Shown here: piece after piece, positions 5,535 to 12,623 of the stretch | Layout: every line of letters begins with the position of its first letter | How positions within the stretch are numbered: the stretch's first letter is position 1 | NCBI GenBank assembly: GCA_016303225.1 | Contig: JAEDMC010000004.1 | Coordinates: forward strand, 1 to 34,763 | DNA from: Kiritimatiellia bacterium | GTDB taxonomy: Bacteria > Verrucomicrobiota > Kiritimatiellia > RFP12 > UBA1067 | Direction: 5' to 3' | DNA length: 34,763 nucleotides | Program-made: the position numbers and the translations under genes | Notes under the pieces: generated by a model | What the model saw: the letters and a program-made list of their open reading frames with translations, nothing else | What the model was told of the DNA's origin: nothing | Database searches by the model: none

Positions 5535-7534
5535 AGGATGTTGCGTTCAGTTGCGATGACAACGGCGCGAAGTTCCTTCGCGTGACGGTCTGGTCGCTCC
5601 TAAAGCACTATGCCGGTTCGGAGCCGCTCCGGATCAATGTCTTCGAGGGGTTTGGTGGACATTCAGCGGATAGCAAGAACAAACTTCAGTTGATTATTGA
5701 AGAATTCAATGAATTGAGAAGAGAAGAGGTGGAGAAAAGAGGTGGACAGCGAAATGAGAACCGCCTTTGTCCACCTCCACCTACTTTCTTTTCTCTTCGT
5801 TACATCGATGTTGAATCGGCTGTCGTGCCGTATGCGGACCTGATCATGAACCGCGAAAAGTCGAGGTGGAACGTCTTCACCTGGACGCCGATCTTTACGC
5901 CGATGCTGCTCGCCGATGCGACCGGAAACGTCGCGCATTTCGACATCGACATGCTTTTCAATGACGATGTGTCGAAGATTCTCGACCTCGATCTTGGCGA
6001 CAACCTGATTGCCGCGGTCGCGGAGTACGGCAAGGGTGACCCGGTCATTACAGAGGCGGTCTGGGGGAAGGGAATTCTGCCGCCGGTGGCGGAACGTTAC
6101 TTTAATACGGGCACGATTGTCTTCAATGCGGAGAAGTGCCGCGAAGAGAAGACCTGGGAGAAGATTCTCGCGTGGTACCATGCGCACTACGACATCGCGG
6201 ATCGGATCGAACAGGATGCGTGGAACGCGCTTTACTGGAAGCGGACGCGACTTCTGCCACTTCGGTGGAATTTCCATGATCGTCTCGTCAAGTGCTATCC
6301 GAAATGGGATGTGGGAGCGAAGTACTGGCAGGGAAATCCGCCGCAGGAGTGCCTCGAGGCGGCGCTCAAGCCGGCGATCCTGCATTTCTGGGGGCCAAAG
6401 AAGCCGTGGAAGACGAGTCATCGTCCCTATCGCAAGCTGTATCACGAGGCGATGCGCGCGGTTGGGCAAGTTCCGCCGAAGGAGTCGCTGTTGGCCCCGT
6501 ATTACAATTTGGTCAATTGGCTGAACCGAAAGAAGATATCACGCAGAGACGCAGAGATAAGAGATAAGAGAATGTCACGCAAGACGAAGAGATTCAAGCG
6601 CAAGCTGCTGGTGCCGTTCGAGTGGTTCGGCATCGGCATCGCCCTGTGCGTCATTCCGTGGCTTCCGCGCCGCGGGCTCTTCTGCCTTTGCGATCTCCTG
6701 TCCGCGCTGATGTACTTCTTCGATCATCGCGGCAAGCGGCGGGCGCTCGAGACCCTTAGGATCATTCGTGGGACGTGCACGGGCTTGGAGGGCACGTTTG
6801 ACTTTGACCCGGACAAGGCGGACTACCGGCCGACGCGTGTGGAGCGACTGATCATCCGCCGGTCCTATCGTAACAGTGCGCGCTCCGTCGGTTACGCGTT
6901 TTGGACGTGCTTGCGGGCGAAGGCGCGGTGCGCGGCGACAGGGGAGATGGATGCTCGGGCGAGGGAGTTTCTCGCTGCGCAGTGTCCGGCGATCACGGTG
7001 TCGGGACATCTCGGCTGCTGGGAGATACTTTCCCAGCTGGCGTTTCTTGAAGGGCATCGGATGATGTCCGTCGCCAAGGACATCGGCACGCACGGCATGA
7101 CGGCGCTCCTCATGCGGGCGCGGCGGTCGATCGGTCAGGAAATTGTTCCGGCGGCAGGTGCGTTCAGACCGCTCATGCAGGGTTTGAAGGACGGGAAGTC
7201 GCTCGGATTGCTGGTTGACCAAAGCGTTTCGCTCAAGAAAGGCGGCATCTGGATTACGTTCTTCGGTCGACCGTTCGCCGCGTCTCCCGCGCCGGCGTTT
7301 TTTGCGGCGAAGGCGAAGGTTCCGGTCATCGTCGCCTGGTCGCGTCCCTTGAAGGACGGACGCTATCGTTGCGAGTTTCTTGCCGAGCATGCGCCCGAGG
7401 AGGCGCGGGACATCCGTGGGCTCACGCAGAAGATTGCGGATGAACTCGCCGCCGTCATTCGCCGTCATCCCTCCTGTTGGATCCTGAACTACAACTACTA
7501 CAGCAACAAACCGGAAAAGGGTAAGACGAAATGA
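5531..7534 (+). CDS. Fusion of a GT8-type glycosyltransferase and an LpxL-like lipid A acyltransferase
   Basis: The 667-residue protein starts at TTG 5531, which overlaps the wecE stop and has AGGGAG 8 nt upstream; the upstream ATG lies deep inside wecE. Residues 1-330 resemble family 8 glycosyltransferases: FSCDDNGAKFLRVTVWSLLKHY at the N terminus, the metal-binding DID motif (D138/D140), YFNTGTIVFN, EQDAWN and ILHFWGPKKPW. Residues 348-667 are a membrane-anchored acyltransferase with HX4E (H493-E498), VAKDIG and LLVDQS, as in LpxL/HtrB enzymes. The linker is a repeat array (6541-6570), and M348 right after it looks like an original acyltransferase start. A second array (5716-5798) inserts near residues 62-90. 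Two ancestral genes may have been joined by the array. Confidence 0.85.
   Translation: MKDVAFSCDDNGAKFLRVTVWSLLKHYAGSEPLRINVFEGFGGHSADSKNKLQLIIEEFNELRREEVEKRGGQRNENRLCPPPPTFFSLRYIDVESAVVPYADLIMNREKSRWNVFTWTPIFTPMLLADATGNVAHFDIDMLFNDDVSKILDLDLGDNLIAAVAEYGKGDPVITEAVWGKGILPPVAERYFNTGTIVFNAEKCREEKTWEKILAWYHAHYDIADRIEQDAWNALYWKRTRLLPLRWNFHDRLVKCYPKWDVGAKYWQGNPPQECLEAALKPAILHFWGPKKPWKTSHRPYRKLYHEAMRAVGQVPPKESLLAPYYNLVNWLNRKKISRRDAEIRDKRMSRKTKRFKRKLLVPFEWFGIGIALCVIPWLPRRGLFCLCDLLSALMYFFDHRGKRRALETLRIIRGTCTGLEGTFDFDPDKADYRPTRVERLIIRRSYRNSARSVGYAFWTCLRAKARCAATGEMDARAREFLAAQCPAITVSGHLGCWEILSQLAFLEGHRMMSVAKDIGTHGMTALLMRARRSIGQEIVPAAGAFRPLMQGLKDGKSLGLLVDQSVSLKKGGIWITFFGRPFAASPAPAFFAAKAKVPVIVAWSRPLKDGRYRCEFLAEHAPEEARDIRGLTQKIADELAAVIRRHPSCWILNYNYYSNKPEKGKTK
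5716..5798 (+). repeat. Inverted repeat array of GGTGGA words inside the GT8 gene
   Basis: The left arm contains GAGGTGGAG and AAAAGAGGTGGACA. The right arm (from 5768) contains TGTCCACCTCCACC and TTTCTTTTCTCTTC. The arms are imperfect reverse complements around a loop of about 17 nt. It encodes a Glu/Lys/Arg- then Pro-rich insert between two conserved GT8 segments. Confidence 0.75.
6541..6570 (+). repeat. Tandem array forming the fusion linker (ACGCAGAG x2, ATAAGAG x2)
   Basis: Two perfect octamers ACGCAGAG (6541-6548, 6549-6556) are followed by two perfect heptamers ATAAGAG (6557-6563, 6564-6570). The array encodes the charged linker between the GT8 and acyltransferase halves and ends one base before an in-frame ATG. 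Confidence 0.85.
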
Positions 7535-8283
7535 ATCTGTTCACCTCGAAGAAATCGTGGCTGACGGCGCCAGTGCTGGCGCTTCTCGGTCTTTCGCTCA
7601 TCCTGCTCCTCTGGAGCGTTACCGATCCGTGCGTGTACGTTGAGTGGTTTGATACGGAGAAGGCGCCGTTCTCGCCGGTGGAGTGGATGACCTTGCCGCT
7701 CTTTGGGCTCATCGTTCCGCTTGTGTGGCTATGTCCGCCGCAGTCGGGCCCGACGCGTCGGCAGTGCGCATGGTCGCTGCTCTGGTCGCTTTTGAGCGTG
7801 GTGGCGATCGTCCGCGAGACTGACCTCCACAAGATCGCCTTCGCACAGATCTGGCCGGACATCGCGAGCTCTTTCTCTGGGACAGTCTTCAAAATGCGCT
7901 TTCTGAAGGCGGGTGACATTCCGCTGATGCCGAAGCTGTTCGTGCTTGTGTTTTTCATCGTGTTCTTTGCCGTGGCGGCCATTCCGCTCATCCGCTATTT
8001 CATTCCGCTCGTGAAGGGCTTCTTCAAATTTGCGCCAGTCGCTTGGTCTGCGGCGACCTTCGGCGTCATTTCGGTCTTTGTGCTGACGATCGACCGTCTG
8101 CCGGCGAATCTCCGCGACTGGGGCATCGTCAATCTGAAGGCGCCGGGACACGAGGCGGGGCTTGCACTGTGCAAGTCCCTTGAGGAGGGCTCTGAAATGA
8201 TCATGGCGCTTTTGGCTCTCCTGACGCTCCTGCAATCGTATCTCATCTTCGGTCAAAATGCGGATGTTAAGGAGTCCAAATAA
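7531..8283 (+). CDS. Polytopic membrane protein of unknown function
   Basis: The 250-residue protein has about six hydrophobic segments, near residues 13-30, 50-68, 80-95, 128-150, 163-185 and 222-240. It has a short charged N terminus and a central soluble loop (SSFSGTVFKMRFLKAGDIPLMPK). The start overlaps the acyltransferase stop by ATGA, and a glycosyltransferase follows 6 nt later, so it is part of the surface-polysaccharide operon. No known family motif is visible. A role in lipid-linked sugar handling is plausible only from context. Confidence 0.75.
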   Translation: MNLFTSKKSWLTAPVLALLGLSLILLLWSVTDPCVYVEWFDTEKAPFSPVEWMTLPLFGLIVPLVWLCPPQSGPTRRQCAWSLLWSLLSVVAIVRETDLHKIAFAQIWPDIASSFSGTVFKMRFLKAGDIPLMPKLFVLVFFIVFFAVAAIPLIRYFIPLVKGFFKFAPVAWSAATFGVISVFVLTIDRLPANLRDWGIVNLKAPGHEAGLALCKSLEEGSEMIMALLALLTLLQSYLIFGQNADVKESK

Positions 8284-8289
8284 CTGGCG

Positions 8290-9366
8290 ATGAAGGTCGT
8301 TCACCTCCTTCCGGCACTTGAGCAAGGCGGCGTTGAGAGCGTCGTCTGTGATCTTGTGCGGGGATTGGGGAACGGGGAACGGGAAACAGGGGACAGGTGG
8401 GAATCGGTTGTCATTTCAAAGGGCGGCAGGCTGGTGGAGCGAATCGAGGCGGCGGGTGGCCGGCATATTGCGCTTGATCTCAAGAGCAAGAATCCGCTGA
8501 CGTACTTCAACCGCGTTTGGAAACTCCGTCGGATTCTGCGCCAGGAGAAGCCGGATCTCGTCTGCGTCCATTCGCGTGTCCCCGCGTGGCTGTTCGTCGG
8601 CGTCCGCGCCCTTGATTCGTTCCTCAAACCCTCAAACCTTCAAACCTTCAAGCCTTCAAACCTTCCCTGGATCACCTATGCGCATGGCGCAAATTCCGTT
8701 TCGCGCTATTCGGCGGTGATGACGAAGGGCGATCTCATCGTGACGCCGTCTCGATTCCTTGCCGATTACCTGAAGGCGAACTACGGGACTCCGGAAGCGA
8801 AGATTCGCGTGATTCCGAACTCTGTTGATTTCAGGCGATTCGATCCGGACAACCTCGATCAGGCGTTCATTGCTGAGAAGCGTCGCGAGTGGGGGATTCG
8901 CGAGGGTGATCATGTCGTTATGGCGATCGGACGCATCACGCCGGTGAAGGGACTGGACAAGCTGATCAGGGAATTCAAAGAAGGCAAGCTCGTCATCGTT
9001 GGGGGTGCCGACAAGCACCACCGGAAATATCTTGATTCGCTGAAGAAACTGGCGAAGGACTTGAGACGTGAGACAGGAGATGTGATTTTTGCGGGGGGAC
9101 AGTCGAAGATCCCCGAATGCATTTCGATTGCGGACGAGGTGGTCTCGGCGAATACGGTGAAGCCGGAGACCTTTGGTCTCTCGGTCATTGAGGCGTACGC
9201 GATGAACAAGCCCGTGCACGCGAAACGATTCGGCGGGGTTGCGGAGGTCATGGAGGCAGTCGAGGAGGTGAACGCATCCTCCTTGCGCGAGGCCGTGAGA
9301 ACACTCTACTCGTCCGAACTGCAGGCCGAACGGACATTGGCGCTTTATCGCGAGGTTGTTGGATGA
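8290..9366 (+). CDS. Family 4 glycosyltransferase
   Basis: The 358-residue cytoplasmic or peripheral-membrane enzyme has a GT-B fold. The N-terminal domain begins MKVVHLLPALEQGGVESVV, and the linker region has VTPSRFLADYL and VIPNSVDFRRF. The C-terminal nucleotide-sugar domain has AIGRITPVKGLDKLI and KPETFGLSVIEAYAMNKPV, with the EX7E-type glutamates. It is expected to build a core or O-antigen glycan; donor and acceptor are unknown. Two repeat arrays add residues: heptamers at 8360-8401 (just before the VVISKGG strand) and octamers at 8622-8661 (just before ITYAHG). Both fall in loops between Rossmann strands. It overlaps the next gene by ATGA. Confidence 0.88.
   Translation: MKVVHLLPALEQGGVESVVCDLVRGLGNGERETGDRWESVVISKGGRLVERIEAAGGRHIALDLKSKNPLTYFNRVWKLRRILRQEKPDLVCVHSRVPAWLFVGVRALDSFLKPSNLQTFKPSNLPWITYAHGANSVSRYSAVMTKGDLIVTPSRFLADYLKANYGTPEAKIRVIPNSVDFRRFDPDNLDQAFIAEKRREWGIREGDHVVMAIGRITPVKGLDKLIREFKEGKLVIVGGADKHHRKYLDSLKKLAKDLRRETGDVIFAGGQSKIPECISIADEVVSANTVKPETFGLSVIEAYAMNKPVHAKRFGGVAEVMEAVEEVNASSLREAVRTLYSSELQAERTLALYREVVG
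8360..8401 (+). repeat. Tandem heptamer array, 6 units (GGGGAAC-type)
   Basis: Six units in exact 7-bp phase: GGGGATT, GGGGAAC, GGGGAAC, GGGAAAC, AGGGGAC, AGGTGGG. Because 7 is not a multiple of 3, successive units are read in different frames, giving a mixed Gly/Asn/Glu/Arg peptide. Confidence 0.85.
8622..8661 (+). repeat. Tandem octamer array, 5 units (CYTCAAAC)
   Basis: CCTCAAAC x2, CTTCAAAC, CTTCAAGC and CTTCAAAC run in exact 8-bp phase. They encode a KPSNLQTFKPSNL-type insert in the GT4 enzyme. Confidence 0.88.
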
Positions 9367-10529
9367 TTATTCTCGTCAAAACATTGACGATTCTTGTCGC
9401 GGCGACGAGCATGATGCTCGTGGGGCTTCGGCATCGCGAATGGCGCGGCGGGCTTCTTCTGCTGTCCTGTGTCTTTTTCGCGACCGGGATGAACGAATTC
9501 GAATGGCTGTTTCAGCCCTTGTTTTCGATAGACGAACCAGAGCTCCCAGCAATAATCTTTTTCTTGTTTTTGGGCGTGATTCTGGCCTGGCTCAATCGTG
9601 GGACAACGGGTGCGGCGTTCAGGACGATTCGCAAGAACAGGCGGCTTCCCCTGCTGGTTTGGGGGCTTTGTCTTGTTTCCTTCCTGCCGCAACTTGGAAC
9701 GGATAAACATGTCTGGGAGGCCTTGCTCCGTCCCGGCTATTCAACGCATGAGTCCCGTAAACTCGTCGAGCATGGCATTGAGTTCCTCGGCTATCTCTTC
9801 CTGCTGAACTGGTCGATTCTTTTTTTGCGGGACAAGTGGAGGATTCTGATGCGGCGTGTTCCATCACCGCACGAGTATCTGCTCCAAAAAATGGAATGGG
9901 AGCGCGTTGGATGGGGAGGTACTCGACGGAACTGTTATAAACTAGGAGACAGCGGATTTTGCGTAAAGTTCTACAAGCCTCCGGAGGAGTGCGTTCCCGG
10001 AAGGATGAAGAAGTCCATTCGCCGGGACATCGGTTGGCGTCGCTTCAACAAATCGCGCAATTCGAGCTCGCGTGAAGTTCATCTCTACAACACGCTGCGG
10101 CATAAGATGCCGGAAACGATCCGGAAGTGCCTGCCGCCGGTGTGCGAGCGTGTTTTCCATCCAGAGTACGGCTGGGGCGTGCTGGAGACATACTACACGA
10201 ATCCGGACGGGACAGCGATCATCCCGTATGAATTCGAGATTGCGCGTCAGCGGTCAATGGCGAACAGGGTTGAGATCTACCGACAGGCGAAGACGCTTCT
10301 TGAAATTCTCATTTCCTGTTCGGCGACATTTTACGAGCCGGGGAATTTTCACACGCTGATCCGTCCAGACGGCGGTATCGAGACGAAGATCATCGATTTC
10401 GAACCGGAGTCTAAGATGGCGATTCCGCTTGAGGCGATCTGGCCGTGGTTTCGTCGCATGAAGCTCCGTCGCAAGGCGAAACGCTATCTGAAGCACATTC
10501 GGGAGACCTATGGTATCACCACCGCTTAA
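9363..10529 (+). CDS. Membrane-anchored YrbL-like kinase-fold protein
   Basis: The 388-residue protein has two parts. Residues 1-160 hold about five membrane segments. Residues 180-385 resemble the PhoP-regulated YrbL family, a kinase-like fold: WERVGWGGTRRNCYKL, then FCVKFYKP where the ATP-binding lysine would lie, a REVHLYNTL helix, WGVLETYYTNPDG as hinge, and FHTLIRPDGG then KIIDFEPES, which replaces the usual catalytic loop and metal-binding DFG-type motif. E. coli YrbL has no membrane part, so this looks like a fusion. It may phosphorylate a lipid-linked or core sugar, but activity is not shown. Lower GC than its neighbours. It overlaps the genes on both sides. Confidence 0.72.
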   Translation: MIILVKTLTILVAATSMMLVGLRHREWRGGLLLLSCVFFATGMNEFEWLFQPLFSIDEPELPAIIFFLFLGVILAWLNRGTTGAAFRTIRKNRRLPLLVWGLCLVSFLPQLGTDKHVWEALLRPGYSTHESRKLVEHGIEFLGYLFLLNWSILFLRDKWRILMRRVPSPHEYLLQKMEWERVGWGGTRRNCYKLGDSGFCVKFYKPPEECVPGRMKKSIRRDIGWRRFNKSRNSSSREVHLYNTLRHKMPETIRKCLPPVCERVFHPEYGWGVLETYYTNPDGTAIIPYEFEIARQRSMANRVEIYRQAKTLLEILISCSATFYEPGNFHTLIRPDGGIETKIIDFEPESKMAIPLEAIWPWFRRMKLRRKAKRYLKHIRETYGITTA

Positions 10530-11226
10530 AGGCAGTCCAGTTCCGGTTTACCTGTTCGTCATTTGGCATCGGGGGATGCCGGACGCGGAGCGGATACTTG
10601 GCGAGATCCGTGCGCGCTTCACGGTCCTGAAGCAGTTCGACGTGACCTGGCCCGCGAAAGACTATGTCCGGAACTTCGCTGCGTTCTATGGCTGGAAGTC
10701 GTACGGCATGTGGGTCGGGAAGAAGCACCGATCGGGGACGGGTCCGTTTCGCGTCGTCATCGTCAGGGACGATGAACCGGTATTCAGCGATCCGGAGCGC
10801 CGCAACGTTCCCGAAACGCTGCAGAACGACAACGTCTACGCTCTTAAGGTCGCCTGCCGCGGAATGATGGTGCGCTCGAACGTCGTCCATGCGTCCGTGA
10901 ACGAGGCGGAGACGCGCCACAACCTGAGGGCCCTTACGGACGAGACGCTGGAGCAGTTCTTGGCGCGGTCCGATCTCGATGGCTCGGTCTCGGAGCTGAA
11001 GTTCACTGAACCGATCCCCTACGTTCCCTATCCGTACGCGGAGGAGAACGGAAAGGGGCCGCGGTTCTTCCAGGGGACGTTCCGCCTGAACCGCATCGAC
11101 ATCTTCCTCCTGCCGCGTTGCGGAATTTCGACCGTTTTCAGCTTCAGTTTTCGTCTGGGCGGCTTGTTCGGCTTTGCCTTCTGTATCGGCGCCATCAAGA
11201 TTTGGATGCCGCCGAAGCGGAGGTGA
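10510..11226 (+). CDS. Unknown protein of the surface-polysaccharide cluster
   Basis: The 238-residue protein overlaps the YrbL-like gene by 20 nt and is probably coupled to it. Visible blocks are PVPVYLFVIWHRG, EIRARFTVLKQFDVTWPAK, NFAAFYGWKSYG, FRVVIVRDDEPVF and SNVVHASVNEAETRHNLRAL. They have the look of conserved motifs, but I cannot name the family. The last 40 residues are hydrophobic (STVFSFSFRLGGLFGFAFCIG) and could be a membrane anchor or the product of a frameshift near the end. Adjacency to the kinase-like protein suggests a shared substrate, which is inference only. Confidence 0.6.
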   Translation: MVSPPLKGSPVPVYLFVIWHRGMPDAERILGEIRARFTVLKQFDVTWPAKDYVRNFAAFYGWKSYGMWVGKKHRSGTGPFRVVIVRDDEPVFSDPERRNVPETLQNDNVYALKVACRGMMVRSNVVHASVNEAETRHNLRALTDETLEQFLARSDLDGSVSELKFTEPIPYVPYPYAEENGKGPRFFQGTFRLNRIDIFLLPRCGISTVFSFSFRLGGLFGFAFCIGAIKIWMPPKRR

Positions 11227-11227
11227 T

Positions 11228-11238
11228 TTTGATATAAT
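11228..11238 (+). promoter_or_regulatory. Extended -10 promoter in front of a 15-codon remnant ORF
   Basis: TTTGATATAAT ends 7 nt before ATG 11246. It matches the other leaderless promoters in the window but now drives only a short frame. Confidence 0.6.
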
Positions 11239-11245
11239 CCCGAAC

Positions 11246-11293
11246 ATGGATTCCGTCAACATTCTGACATTGAAGTGGAGGACCACTGATTAA
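11246..11293 (+). pseudogene. 15-codon remnant of a glycosyltransferase 5' end
   Basis: The frame encodes MDSVNILTLKWRTTD and stops. Its VNILTLKWRT matches VNILTFKWGT at the N terminus of the glycosyltransferase starting at 12624, in the same frame. It keeps a leaderless-type promoter that the downstream gene lacks. The simplest reading is that the ATPase cassette between them interrupted, or was recombined into, the start of this gene. A functional leader peptide is the alternative. Confidence 0.6.
11251..11283 (+). repeat. Left copy of imperfect direct repeat flanking the ATPase gene
   Basis: These 33 bp match 12643-12676 at 29 positions with one single-base gap, including 14 consecutive bases (GTCAACATTCTGAC). 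The two copies lie 1.39 kb apart on either side of the AAA/DUF4143 gene. Confidence 0.8.
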
Positions 11294-11298
11294 GGTTT

Positions 11299-11326
11299 CC
11301 AAAAAGGACACGAGTCCGTTTTGGTA
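11299..11326 (+). repeat. Palindrome with GTCCGTTYTGG box upstream of the ATPase gene
   Basis: CCAAAAAGGAC and GTCCGTTTTGG (11299-11324) form an 11-bp stem with one mismatch and a 4-nt loop. No T run follows, so it is not a standard terminator. The right half, GTCCGTTTTGGTA (11314-11326), recurs as GTCCGTTCTGGTA at 11346-11358, 32 bp away (12 of 13 identical), directly before the -35 box. This layout resembles operator sites. Confidence 0.6.
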
Positions 11327-11358
11327 AAGAAAATTACGGATAGGTGTCCGTTCTGGTA

Positions 11359-11388
11359 TTGACGCGCAGGATGCTGAAATGATAGAAT
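11359..11388 (+). promoter_or_regulatory. Promoter of the ATPase gene
   Basis: TTGACG (11359-11364), an 18-bp spacer and TAGAAT (11383-11388), preceded by TGA, lie 7 nt before ATG 11396. Spacing predicts a leaderless start at 11396 rather than at the overlapping ATG 11387. Confidence 0.6.
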
Positions 11389-11395
11389 GTCGCCG

Positions 11396-12598
11396 ATGAG
11401 AAACTACCCGAGGATTTACCGAACAATCGCGGACGATCATTTTGCCCGCTGCGGGCAGATGGCGTTTCTTTCCGGTCCGCGCCAAGTCGGCAAGACCACG
11501 GTCGGCGAGGGCATCGCCTCCCATTATCTCAGTTGGGATGACGATGACGTCCGCAAGACCATGCTCCTCGGACAGAAGGCCGTCGTCGATAAGTATGCGC
11601 TCGCAGCACTTTCGCGAACGGACAAGGTCGTTGTTTTCGATGAGATTCACAAGTTCAGCCGCTGGAAGCAGTTTCTGAAGGGATTTTACGATGTCTATGC
11701 CAGGGGTATGAAGATTATCGTCACCGGTTCGGCGAAAATGGATGTTTACAAAAAGGGCGGCGACAGCATGATGGGGCGGTATTTTTCATACCGTATGCAT
11801 CCTTTCAGTGTCGCCGAACTGCTGGATGTTTCGTTGCCGCCTGATTCGCTGATACGGCCGCCTGCGAAACTGAAAGACGCGGACTGGGAGGCGTTGCTGC
11901 GCTTCGGCGGCTTCCCCGATCCGTTTATCCGCCGGGATCAGAGGTTTTCGCGGAGATGGAATGCGCTCAGGGTCGAACAGTTGATGCAGACGGATGTCAG
12001 AGACCTGACGCAAATCGTTGAACTTGATCAGTTCTCAATGTTGGTTGAGATCCTGAGTTATCGGTCCGGTGAACAGCTGGTGTACAAGAATCTTGCAGTC
12101 GAGGTTGGCGTCGACGAGAAGACAATCAAGAAATGGGTAAAAGCCCTGAAGTACCTCTATTATGGTTTCGAAGTCAGGCCGTGGTTTAAGAATATCGAGA
12201 ATTCGATTCGGAAGACTCCGAAATGGTTCTTGCGGGACTGGTCACGAATTGAGGATGAGGGCAAACGGGCCGAAACGATCGTCGCTTGTCACCTGCTGAA
12301 GGCGGTCGAAGGGTGGACCGACCTTGGCTACGGGGAGTTTTCGCTGAATTACCTCAGGAACAAGCAGAAGAAAGAGGTTGATTTTCTCGTTGTGCGCGAC
12401 AAGCGGCCCTGGTTTCTGGTTGAGGCCAAGAAAAGCGACACTTCGCTTTCAGATGCCCTGGGTTCGTATCAGCGGCAGACGGGTGCCGGCCACGCCTTTC
12501 AGGTCGTTCTCGACGGCGACTATGTCGATCGGGATTGCTTCGAATGTACGACGCCGACCGTCGTTCCAGCCCGTACCTTCTTAAGTCAGCTGTTTTGA
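11396..12598 (+). CDS. AAA-family ATPase with DUF4143 domain
   Basis: The 400-residue protein belongs to the AAA_14/DUF4143 group, which is common in many copies in anaerobe genomes and has no settled role. It has Walker A GPRQVGKTT (27-35), Walker B VVVFDEIHK (D82/E83) and sensor-like VTGSAKMD. The C-terminal DUF4143 region starts near residue 190 and contains a winged-helix-like stretch. Near the end, EVD (327-329) and EAK (343-345) match the spacing of a PD-(D/E)XK nuclease-type core. ATG 11396 is preferred because of the -10 box; 11387 would overlap it. It stands alone, with lower GC, between two copies of a 33-bp repeat, which points to acquisition. Confidence 0.88.
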   Translation: MRNYPRIYRTIADDHFARCGQMAFLSGPRQVGKTTVGEGIASHYLSWDDDDVRKTMLLGQKAVVDKYALAALSRTDKVVVFDEIHKFSRWKQFLKGFYDVYARGMKIIVTGSAKMDVYKKGGDSMMGRYFSYRMHPFSVAELLDVSLPPDSLIRPPAKLKDADWEALLRFGGFPDPFIRRDQRFSRRWNALRVEQLMQTDVRDLTQIVELDQFSMLVEILSYRSGEQLVYKNLAVEVGVDEKTIKKWVKALKYLYYGFEVRPWFKNIENSIRKTPKWFLRDWSRIEDEGKRAETIVACHLLKAVEGWTDLGYGEFSLNYLRNKQKKEVDFLVVRDKRPWFLVEAKKSDTSLSDALGSYQRQTGAGHAFQVVLDGDYVDRDCFECTTPTVVPARTFLSQLF

Positions 12599-12623
12599 AA
12601 AATGTAACCTGACCGCTGAAACT

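Noticed and set aside
3839..8661. Tandem arrays as CRISPR repeats
   Set aside because: Units are 7-8 bp, contiguous, without spacers, and there is no cas gene.
11299..11324. Palindrome read as a terminator for the remnant ORF
   Set aside because: No T run follows the stem, and its right half recurs next to the -35 box, which fits an operator or cassette border better.
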